DNA from: Candidatus Bipolaricaulota bacterium
Lineage (GTDB): Bacteria; Bipolaricaulota; Bipolaricaulia; Bipolaricaulales; Bipolaricaulaceae
Direction of reading: 5' to 3'
Assembly (NCBI GenBank): GCA_025060555.1
Contig: JANXBC010000009.1
Span: 1 to 27,695, forward strand
Length of the DNA: 27,695 nt
Shown here: piece by piece, positions 16,360-22,158 of the stretch
Layout of the letters: the number at the start of each line of letters is the position of its first letter
Position numbering within the stretch: position 1 is the first letter of the stretch
Made by a program: the position numbers and the translations under genes
Notes under the pieces: generated by a model
What the model was told of the DNA's origin: nothing
Database searches by the model: none
Seen by the model: only the letters and a program-made list of their open reading frames with translations

Positions 16360-16860
16360 TTGCCTTCGCGTATTGTGAGAGGCCAAGTGGTCATTCGGCT
16401 GGGAAAACTGGAAGACATCGATGAGCTTGCGCAGCTCCTCATGAGGGCTTATCAAGGGCTTGAAGCCTATGGGGAGGAGAGCGTAAGCGAGGCTAGACGG
16501 TATCTGAAATGGCTCCGTCGGACTTGTAAAAGCGGTTTTCTTGTGGCCGAGGTGAACGGTTGCGTCGTGGGGTTCATCGCCGCCTGCCCGGAGTGGAAGG
16601 ATTGGGAGCTGGGCACGGTGCTGGAAATCCACGAGATCGTGGTCGCTCCGGAATGGCAAGGCAAAGGAGTGGGACGGGCCTTATTGAACCAGGCTTATAG
16701 CTTAGGCCATAGCCATGGGAGGAAGCTTGCTGCTCTTTGGGTGGGTGTGGGGAACATGAAGGCCCGCGAGTGGTACAAGAAACTTGGATTCAAAGAAATC
16801 GGCCGTTGGGGTGAGTGGATCAGGATGTTCCGCCCTATCCCCGAGCCCAAAGACGAATAA
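16360..16860 (+). CDS. GNAT family N-acetyltransferase
   Basis: This is a 166-residue acyl-CoA-dependent acetyltransferase. The acetyl-CoA pyrophosphate loop QGKGVG (100-105) lies in motif A (EIVVAPEWQGKGVGRALLNQ), and the GNMKAREWYKKLGF segment (131-144) is the usual motif B. The start is uncertain: TTG at 16360 has GGGAAGGG four bases before it, while GTG at 16375 lacks a ribosome site. Domain content is complete with either start. The gene ends 26 bases inside the convergent M20 peptidase gene. The substrate, which could be an amino acid, a protein N-terminus or an antibiotic-like amine, is not recognisable. Confidence 0.88.
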   Translation: MPSRIVRGQVVIRLGKLEDIDELAQLLMRAYQGLEAYGEESVSEARRYLKWLRRTCKSGFLVAEVNGCVVGFIAACPEWKDWELGTVLEIHEIVVAPEWQGKGVGRALLNQAYSLGHSHGRKLAALWVGVGNMKAREWYKKLGFKEIGRWGEWIRMFRPIPEPKDE

Positions 16861-17905
16861 AGGCCGCGAGGACTTGGGCTAGGATCACTAGTTCCTCCAG
16901 ATTTACGGACTCGTGCCAAGTATGAGCTACGGCCAAGTCTCCCGCGCCGAACACCACGGTGGGGATTCCCTTTCGAACGATGTTTGCTCCGTCCGTCCAG
17001 GAAGGCATTCCTGTAAATGCCGCTATTTTTCCTAACGTCCTTTCGTAGGCCTGGACCAGGATCTGTACAACTTTCTCGCTTTTCTCCGTCTCCCAAGGCT
17101 CCCAAGCATCGGTGACGAAGATGCGTTCGGCCTCAGCCATGGCTTCCTCCGTTTGGTTGATGACTTCTTGTGCAGATAACCCTGGGGCAAACCCCAAATC
17201 TAGCTCCATGCGGCAATGCGGGGGAACGACCATCGTGTCGTAGCCTCCCTCGATGCGGCCGAGGTTCACCCATGTCCCTTTTGGGAAAAGGGGGTGATGG
17301 TGGTGCATGAACGGTGCGGAAAGGAGGCGCTGATAGAGGGAAAACGCGCGCTCGATGGCGGACTCCCCGGCCCAAGGGGTTGTCCCATGCGCGGCTTTTC
17401 CCCGCACGAGGACCTCCAGTCCCACTGACCCAGCCTCAGCAATAGCGATTTTGAGATTGGTGGGCTCAAGGACAATCGCGCCCTCCACACCGGGTGGGAC
17501 CTCCAACGCCTCTGAACCCCGACCAAGTTCCTCTTCGTCCACCACCAGGGCCACTTGCACCGGTTCTTCCGTCTCGGCCAAAGCCCAAAGGAGCGCGGCA
17601 ATCTGGCCTTTCGTGTCCACCGCGCCCCTTCCCACAATCTGACCGTTCTCTACTTTGGGCTGGAAAGGAGCGGGGTGTTCAAAAGGGGGATAGACGTCGA
17701 GGTGGGTGATGATCCACGGGCCTCCCTCGCCGCGGGCGGCGAGGATATTGGCCCCTGCCCCCAATACCGGCTGTTCCGAGACGCTCATCCCCAAATTCCC
17801 AAGCTCTTCGGCCAAGTACGCAGCGCACAGTTCTTCGCGGCCGGTGACGGTGGGAAAGCGCAAAAGCTCCAAAGCCCAGCGTACAATTTTCTCCCGCATA
17901 GCCAT
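16835..17905 (-). CDS. M20 family metallopeptidase (ArgE/DapE/carboxypeptidase G2 type)
   Basis: This is a 356-residue zinc-dependent amidohydrolase. The metal and catalytic motifs are present in order: THLDVYP (His68, Asp70), GRGAVDTKG (Asp97, bridging), VVDEEELGRG (catalytic Glu124 and ligand Glu125), and the C-terminal AHTWHES with the last His ligand. The dimerisation domain lies between, around residues 165-275. Relatives deacylate amino acids (ArgE, LysK) or cleave dipeptides; which applies here is not clear. Two starts are possible, ATG at 17905 or at 17899; a TAAAAT hexamer ends eight bases before the second. Transcription opposes the GNAT gene and the two overlap at their 3' ends by 26 bases. 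Confidence 0.9.
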   Translation of the reverse strand: MAMREKIVRWALELLRFPTVTGREELCAAYLAEELGNLGMSVSEQPVLGAGANILAARGEGGPWIITHLDVYPPFEHPAPFQPKVENGQIVGRGAVDTKGQIAALLWALAETEEPVQVALVVDEEELGRGSEALEVPPGVEGAIVLEPTNLKIAIAEAGSVGLEVLVRGKAAHGTTPWAGESAIERAFSLYQRLLSAPFMHHHHPLFPKGTWVNLGRIEGGYDTMVVPPHCRMELDLGFAPGLSAQEVINQTEEAMAEAERIFVTDAWEPWETEKSEKVVQILVQAYERTLGKIAAFTGMPSWTDGANIVRKGIPTVVFGAGDLAVAHTWHESVNLEELVILAQVLAAFIRLWARG

Positions 17906-18325
17906 TCATTTTACGGCTCAAGAGGAACTACCGTCCCAACACAAACTGGAAGGAAACTTTACATGAGGCCCGCACAAAAACGCCAACGCTTTCTTGTAAA
18001 AGGGACTTCGACCATCTCAGATCGTAAAGAGCGTTTTTGGGATAAGGCTCATGTTTTGGTCCCATCCTTTTGACCAAAAGAAAGCAATTTCTGGGAAGCT
18101 TCCGCTGCGAATGCCTGGCGAAGGAGGTAAAGCCTTGGAGGCAGATATCCTCCCGGGAAGAAGTGAAGGAAAAGCTTCTACAGCTGATGTTGGGGACCTA
18201 GGCGAAAGGCTGGAGGGCCGGCCAGTAGGCTTTGCAGAAATCGGCATGGGAAGCTACTATGCCACTAAGACATCCTAAACGTGTTTTCTCATACCGGAGA
18301 ATTTTGCTGTGAGGTTTAGGAGAGG

Positions 18326-18439
18326 ATGACGAAAAATACGAGGCATATTTCCGCCGATTATCTTTCGCTTTTTCTGGAATCAAACCTCCTTGGATCTAGC
18401 AGGGCTTGCCCGCCTCTTCCCCCCTTGGGGAGAGGTTAG
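18326..18439 (+). CDS. possible 37-residue small protein
   Basis: An ATG with AGGAGAGG directly upstream opens a 37-codon frame starting MTKNTRHISADYLSLFLESN. Its last residues (PPLPPLG-like) come from a palindromic element at 18413-18435 of a kind often mistranslated as protein. I see no relatives. It is kept only because the ribosome-binding site is good; a chance frame is at least as likely. Confidence 0.15.
   Translation: MTKNTRHISADYLSLFLESNLLGSSRACPPLPPLGRG
18413..18435. repeat. palindromic hairpin resembling dispersed REP-like elements
   Basis: CCTCTTCCCC at 18413-18422 pairs with GGGGAGAGG at 18427-18435 around a CCTT loop, with one bulged T. Similar CCTCTCCCC/GGGGAGAGG palindromes are scattered between genes in many bacterial genomes. 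Only one copy is in this window. It could also act as a weak terminator ahead of the DUF89 gene, since TAATTTT follows closely. Confidence 0.4.
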
Positions 18440-18460
18440 GGTAATTTTGGGGGGCTGACG

Positions 18461-19348
18461 ATGCGTACCTATCCGGAGTGCATTCCCTGTGTTTTACGGG
18501 CTTCATTGAGCGCGGGAAGGATAGTGGGAGCCGCGGAGGGGAAGCTTTGGCGAGCTCTGCAAGAAACTGCAGCGGTATGCACCCGCTGGGAGCGGGAACA
18601 ACCACCGCTGGCCCTCGGCGCCGCGGTGGCGGAAGTGTTGCGAAGGGAGCTAGGCGAAGGAGATCCGTTTGCGCCAGCGAAGCGTGAGGGCAATGCTAAA
18701 CTTTTAGCGCTCTATCCTAAGCTAAAGGAGCGCGTGCGCACTGCTCCTGACCCCCTCGCGGAAGCGATGGTTCTGGCCGCCGCCGCAAACGCCCTGGACC
18801 TCGGGGTCCACGAAAAGATCGACTTCCTGAGCGCGCTAGAGCGGGCGCTGGCCTCCCCCCTTGGTCGCTGGGACTTTGAGAGCTTCCTAGCGGCCCTCGC
18901 GAAAACCCAGGAGGTCCTGTACCTTGCGGATAACGCTGGGGAGATTGTGGCCGATCGCATTTTGATTGAAGAGCTTTTGGCGCAAGGAAAGCAGGTAACC
19001 CTCGCGGTGCGAGGCGGTCCAATCCTCAACGATGTCACCCTTGCTGACCTCGCTGAGATCGGGCTTCCTGAGGAAGTTCAGGTAATCACTACTGGGGCTG
19101 ATATCCCAGGCATTTTGCTTCCTTTGTGTTCCCCGGAATTCCGTGCGCGTTTCCGGGAGGCCAAGCTCGTCATAAGCAAAGGGATGGGCAATTTCGAGGG
19201 CCTGTCCCAAGAACGGGGGCCAATTTTCTTCCTTTTCCAGGCAAAATGTTTTCCCGTCGCGGCCGAAGCGGGGGTGAGGTTGGGAGACCTCGCGCTCATC
19301 GGGCCAGGGGTGGAGGGGGGGCATGCCAGCACGCGTGGATCCGGTTGA
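18461..19348 (+). CDS. DUF89 (ARMT1-like) metal-dependent phosphatase family protein
   Basis: This is a 295-residue member of the DUF89 family, metal-dependent phosphatases proposed to remove damaged sugar phosphates and related metabolites. The N-terminal ECIPC places Cys7 and Cys10 in the CxxC pattern typical of the prokaryotic subgroup. Metal-site motifs are YLADNAGE (Asp157, Asn158), GGPILNDVT (Asn190, Asp191) and ISKGMGNFEGL. The ATG at 18461 has a GGGGGG stretch 7 bases upstream. The gene overlaps the following fur-family gene by 26 bases, so the two are likely co-expressed. Family identification is secure; the substrate is unknown. A sugar-phosphate clean-up role would suit a genome with phosphorolytic sugar use, but that link is speculative. 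Confidence 0.85.
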   Translation: MRTYPECIPCVLRASLSAGRIVGAAEGKLWRALQETAAVCTRWEREQPPLALGAAVAEVLRRELGEGDPFAPAKREGNAKLLALYPKLKERVRTAPDPLAEAMVLAAAANALDLGVHEKIDFLSALERALASPLGRWDFESFLAALAKTQEVLYLADNAGEIVADRILIEELLAQGKQVTLAVRGGPILNDVTLADLAEIGLPEEVQVITTGADIPGILLPLCSPEFRARFREAKLVISKGMGNFEGLSQERGPIFFLFQAKCFPVAAEAGVRLGDLALIGPGVEGGHASTRGSG

Positions 19349-19769
19349 GGTTTTTGTGGATTTCCTGAAGAAAGAGGGGCTCAACGTCACGCGCAGTCGC
19401 TTGGCTGTGTTGCGGGCTTTGTCCGGGCTTCCCCGCCATTTCGAGGCCATAGATCTCTGGGCGGCCCTACATCCCCGCGTTTCCCCAGCGACGATATACC
19501 GAACCCTTGGTCTTCTGGAGCGGGCTGGGCTCGTGCGGAAGGTGGAGTTGGGCGAAGCCCATGTCCATTATGAACGGGCTTTTGGCCGTGAAGACCATGG
19601 CCACCTCGTGTGTCGGGTGTGTGGCCGAGTTTGGGAATTTCCAGTAGGGGAGGCACGGAATGCCGTGGAAGCGGCTGCGGCTAACAAGGGATTCAATCTC
19701 ATGGAGATTGTGGTCCAAGGCTATGGAGTGTGCCCAAGCTGCCAAGCTAGCCAGGAAACGCGGGTATAA
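19323..19769 (+). CDS. Fur/PerR/Zur family metalloregulator
   Basis: This is a 148-residue Fur-family repressor. The winged helix (about 15-75) includes NVTRSRLAVLRAL and the recognition helix SPATIYRTLGLLERAGLV. The dimerisation domain carries the regulatory site in DHGHLVC (His92, His94) and a structural Zn(Cys)4 site formed by Cys97, Cys100, Cys137 and Cys140. Sequence alone does not separate iron, zinc and peroxide sensors; the short length and two CxxC pairs fit PerR or Zur at least as well as Fur. It is translated from an ATG inside the DUF89 gene. The -10 box of the following tRNA-Leu overlaps its stop codon. Confidence 0.92.
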   Translation: MPARVDPVEVFVDFLKKEGLNVTRSRLAVLRALSGLPRHFEAIDLWAALHPRVSPATIYRTLGLLERAGLVRKVELGEAHVHYERAFGREDHGHLVCRVCGRVWEFPVGEARNAVEAAAANKGFNLMEIVVQGYGVCPSCQASQETRV

Positions 19770-19770
19770 T
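19765..19770 (+). promoter_or_regulatory. consensus -10 box of tRNA-Leu
   Basis: A perfect TATAAT overlaps the fur stop codon and ends 7 bases before the first base of mature tRNA-Leu, so transcription may begin at the mature 5' end. No clear -35 hexamer is seen at the right distance. Confidence 0.6.
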
Positions 19771-19777
19771 CTTTGGG

Positions 19778-19863
19778 GCCGAGGTGGCGGAATAGGCAGA
19801 CGCGCGGGACTCAAAATCCCGTGCCCCGGAAGGGGCGTGTGGGTTCGACTCCCACCCTCGGCA
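19778..19863 (+). tRNA. tRNA-Leu (anticodon CAA)
   Basis: The 86-base gene folds into a class II cloverleaf: acceptor GCCGAGG with CCTCGGC, anticodon stem CGGGA/TCCCG with loop CTCAAAA, a long variable arm GCCCC-GGAA-GGGGC, and the T arm GTGGG-TTCGACT-CCCAC. The discriminator is A, and CCA is not encoded. The next open reading frame begins only four bases downstream. Confidence 0.95.
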
Positions 19864-19866
19864 TGA

Positions 19867-20421
19867 ATGTCTTTCTCCGATGTTCTTCGGATCATGAGCT
19901 ACATCCTCCGGGGGCGTACCCGCCTCTATCAGTGCTACACCAACGTCAACTGGCGCACGTGCGAGGCCTGCCTCTCCTGGCATGGCCGCATCGTCCATCG
20001 TCCCGAAGATTTCCCGAAACACGATGGTTGCCCTCATGAGCTCCTTGCGTTCCCTGTTTGGCGATTGGGGGAATTCCGGCGGAAGGAGGAGCGCATGAGG
20101 GCCAAGGCCGCGCAGGAAATTTCCCGGCGCGAAACTTGGCGAAGGGCCGTGGAGCTCTTGCCCCAAGATACCCCAACCGCTTTTGCTTTATTCAAGGAGG
20201 CCGTGGCGACAGATCTTTATTTGGCGGAGATCGAGGAATTGGTGGGAAAGCATCGCGAGTGGCTTGCGGAAAATCCGGGGGCGCGGGCGGCGCTGCGAGA
20301 ACTGCTCGTGAGCGGATGGAAAGGAAAATTCGCGAAGGAAAGATATGAGCGGCAGCCGGAATTGGCGCGGACCGCGCAAGAGAGGTTTGGTCTGGAGCGA
20401 ATCAAAGAACTTCTCCCCTGA
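19867..20421 (+). CDS. unrecognised protein with an N-terminal Cys/His cluster
   Basis: I do not recognise this 184-residue protein. Its N-terminal third has Cys23, Cys32, Cys35, His39, His44, His52, Cys55 and His57 in a CxxCxxxH ... HxxxCPH arrangement that suggests a bound metal, probably zinc; a similar C-x2-C-...-H-x-C layout occurs in phage head-morphogenesis (Mu gpF-like) proteins, but the likeness is only in spacing. The remainder is a charged, helical C-terminal part. The ATG at 19867 follows the tRNA-Leu 3' end by three bases and has no ribosome-binding site; ATG at 19894 is an alternative start, also without one. The 3' end overlaps the ComEA-like gene by 77 bases, and the frame stays open throughout the overlap. 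Confidence 0.6.
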   Translation: MSFSDVLRIMSYILRGRTRLYQCYTNVNWRTCEACLSWHGRIVHRPEDFPKHDGCPHELLAFPVWRLGEFRRKEERMRAKAAQEISRRETWRRAVELLPQDTPTAFALFKEAVATDLYLAEIEELVGKHREWLAENPGARAALRELLVSGWKGKFAKERYERQPELARTAQERFGLERIKELLP

Positions 20422-20776
20422 AGTTCCTGCGCGCTTTTGGGTTGCGTTTTTCCTGATCGCCTCCGTACTTGTGTACGTTGGGATACGCTGGATTCCCCCA
20501 AAAAGGCCAGTCGTTCCGGAAGTGCGGATCCTTGAGGTTGATGCTACGGTCTTGCCGGTGACATTTATCGAGACAACTCCTTTGGACTTGAATCGCGCCA
20601 CCGCTGCTCAGTTGGAGAAACTACCGGGGATCGGGCCCGTTCTTGCCGCGCGCATCGTGTCCTGGCGGGAAACGCATGGCCCCTTCAGAACCATTGAGGA
20701 CCTCCTTTCCGTTCCCGGGATTGGTCCGAAGCTCCTTGAGAGCTTGCGCGACAAAGTCACAGTACTGCCGCCATAA
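20345..20776 (+). CDS. ComEA-like helix-hairpin-helix DNA-binding protein
   Basis: This is a 143-residue membrane-anchored HhH protein. One transmembrane segment lies at about 31-50 (FWVAFFLIASVLVYVGI), then a linker, then LDLNRATAAQLEKLPGIGPVLAARIV (80-105) and a second hairpin SVPGIGPKLLESL (122-134); the two PGIGP turns are the DNA-contacting HhH loops. This layout matches ComEA, the receptor for incoming DNA in natural transformation, though generic ComEA-like proteins without that role exist. The start (ATG 20345, with GAAGGAAAG upstream) lies 77 bases inside the preceding gene. Its 3' end overlaps the convergent DUF47 gene by 20 bases. No comEC is seen in the window. Confidence 0.8.
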   Translation: MSGSRNWRGPRKRGLVWSESKNFSPEVPARFWVAFFLIASVLVYVGIRWIPPKRPVVPEVRILEVDATVLPVTFIETTPLDLNRATAAQLEKLPGIGPVLAARIVSWRETHGPFRTIEDLLSVPGIGPKLLESLRDKVTVLPP

Positions 20777-21425
20777 GGAGGGCTAGATCGCCCGCGGCGT
20801 TTTCCACTTGGTCCACCGTATCCCCTAAAAGCAACACAAGCTGCACAAGATGGTAGCGATCAAACGCAGGCAAATCCTCGCGCTTATAAACCGTGGCCAC
20901 GATTTCCCGTTCCAGGAGGTCGGATTCATGCTCAAGACGATTGACCAAATCGATTTGTGCTGAAATGTCCTGGGCTTTTTCCGTAAGTCTCCCCGCAAGG
21001 CAAGCTTCTTCAAAGCTGACGATGGCCTGGGCATAGGTGTGAACGGTCTTGCTCAGGATCTCGCCCAGGGCCCGAAAAGCGTCCTCTAACTCCAAGCCCA
21101 GATTTGGTCGGCGCAAAGCCATGAGGAGCGCCGCATCTTGGGAAAGATCAGCGATCTCATCCTGATGCCAAAGGAGTTCGAGGAGCCTATCTTTTGGGAG
21201 GGGGGATCGGCGGGCTTTTGCGGTCTGCAAGCGAATCTCCCGCTTGACAATGTCGGCGGCATGTTCCCGCTCGCTCACCCCCTCTGCTTGAACCCCTTCC
21301 CCTCGCACCCAGGCCCGCAACTGCTTTCCCAGCTCCTCCACCGTTTCTTCCACACGCCTGGCATGCTCATTGAAGCGCAAGGGCTTTTGCCAACCCCATC
21401 CTCTCAGCATGCGCAAGTTCATCAC
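20757..21425 (-). CDS. DUF47 / PhoU-like protein, second of a tandem pair
   Basis: This is a 222-residue all-helical protein of the DUF47 family, related to PhoU. DUF47 proteins are usually linked to Pit-type phosphate permeases and appear to regulate phosphate uptake. It shows the repeated helical pattern with conserved acidic and charged segments (SEREHAADIVKREI, DEIADLSQDAALLM, LVNRLEHESDLLEREIV). The first codon is GTG at 21425 with ATG at 21422 as an alternative; an AGGGGG stretch lies just upstream. The gap to its upstream paralogue is only three bases, so the two are co-translated. No phosphate permease gene is present nearby. Confidence 0.82.
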   Translation of the reverse strand: MMNLRMLRGWGWQKPLRFNEHARRVEETVEELGKQLRAWVRGEGVQAEGVSEREHAADIVKREIRLQTAKARRSPLPKDRLLELLWHQDEIADLSQDAALLMALRRPNLGLELEDAFRALGEILSKTVHTYAQAIVSFEEACLAGRLTEKAQDISAQIDLVNRLEHESDLLEREIVATVYKREDLPAFDRYHLVQLVLLLGDTVDQVENAAGDLALLMAAVL

Positions 21426-21428
21426 CCC

Positions 21429-22091
21429 CTAAAAGGAAAGGCTTGCCGCCACCGCAACCGTGAGGAGATCCGCCACATCCTCCATGGCGTTGGCACATCC
21501 CTCCAGGTGATGGAGGAAATCGCGGGCTTGGATTTTCTCGGCCAAGGGGATGTCCGTGGCGAAAAGTCGGAGGATGAGGCGGCGGTGGATATCGTCCAAG
21601 TGGCTTTCGCGTTGGTCCACCTCATCGCAGAGGCGGACAGTTTCCTCAGCATTTGCTGACAAAAACGCGTCCACTGCTGCCTGGAGTGTGTGCCACTCTT
21701 CCTCAAGCCCATGCAAAAATTCTTGGATCAAGGGGAAAAGGATGTTGGGAACGGCTACGCGCTGGTACACGAGGAAATCCACGGCCGCTTCCGCGTTGTT
21801 GGCCACGAAATCGAGCACATCCAAAACGTCGAGGAGGTTGCGGCGTGTGCCCACGAGGAGGGCCCCCCTCACCAGGGTCGTCTCGGCGTCGCGGCGGGCA
21901 TCATCGGCGCGGCTCTCCTGGCGATGCACCTCCACCGCCCGCTCTTCCAATGCTTCCCAGGTTTCACCGGCGAGAAATGCCTCCACTGCTTGGCGCATGG
22001 CGCGCAACGTTTCTCCCACCCAGCGCACGTGTTCAGCCACGAGTTCGCGCACTTTATGGGTGGCGCGACCACGCAGTCCGAAGATCCCCAC
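21429..22091 (-). CDS. DUF47 / PhoU-like protein, first of a tandem pair
   Basis: This 220-residue helical protein is the paralogue of the gene directly downstream. It has the same DUF47 organisation: an N-terminal helix pair, EVHRQESRADDARRDAETTLV around residues 54-74, LLDVLDVLDFVANNAEAAVDFL in the middle, DEVDQRESHLDDIHRRLI near 156-173, and a final HHLEGCANAMEDVADLLT helix. These positions correspond to the metal-binding ExxxD-type helices of PhoU relatives. Translation starts at GTG (22089-22091) with a strong AAGGAGGG six bases before it. The gene is divergent from the EF-G-like operon with a 67-base shared control region. Two DUF47 proteins may form a heteromeric complex; this is inference. 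Confidence 0.82.
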   Translation of the reverse strand: MGIFGLRGRATHKVRELVAEHVRWVGETLRAMRQAVEAFLAGETWEALEERAVEVHRQESRADDARRDAETTLVRGALLVGTRRNLLDVLDVLDFVANNAEAAVDFLVYQRVAVPNILFPLIQEFLHGLEEEWHTLQAAVDAFLSANAEETVRLCDEVDQRESHLDDIHRRLILRLFATDIPLAEKIQARDFLHHLEGCANAMEDVADLLTVAVAASLSF

Positions 22092-22092
22092 T

Positions 22093-22121
22093 TTGTCCCT
22101 CCTTCTGCTCTAGGATATACT
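22093..22121 (+). promoter_or_regulatory. sigma70-type promoter of the EF-G-like operon
   Basis: TTGTCC at 22093-22098 (4 of 6) and TATACT at 22116-22121 (5 of 6) are spaced by 17 bases. Transcription would start near 22128, giving a 30-base leader with GGGGTGAT before the ATG at 22159. Confidence 0.6.
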
Positions 22122-22141
22122 GGATCTAACGTTTGCGGCAA
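22114..22141 (-). promoter_or_regulatory. candidate divergent promoter of the DUF47 pair
   Basis: On the minus strand TTGCCG (22136-22141) and TATATC (22114-22119) are spaced by 16 bases. The -10 boxes of this promoter and the plus-strand promoter overlap at 22116-22119, so polymerase could probably not occupy both at once. Confidence 0.4.
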
Positions 22142-22158
22142 CTTCTGGGGTGATCTGA

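Larger units (their letters stand above)
17906..18460. other. 555-base stretch without a convincing gene
   Basis: No reading frame here resembles a known family. It holds a 36-codon frame at 17963-18073 preceded by GGAAGG, a 75-codon frame at 18051-18278, a 37-codon frame at 18326-18439 preceded by AGGAGAGG, and a palindrome near its right end. A third frame around 18075-18200 has protein-like, Lys/Glu-rich composition (for example SSREEVKEKLLQLML) but ends at a stop and has no good start. A decayed gene, or a structured RNA I do not recognise, would both fit. In a window this compact the gap is itself unusual. Confidence 0.5.

Noticed and set aside
17963..18073. 36-codon frame with GGAAGG upstream
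   Set aside because: Composition is basic and featureless, no relatives are recognised, and it overlaps other weak frames; insufficient to call.
18051..18278. 75-codon open frame in the 17906-18460 gap as a gene
   Set aside because: It lacks a ribosome-binding site, resembles no family, and competes with a more protein-like fragment in another frame; listed only as part of the gap.
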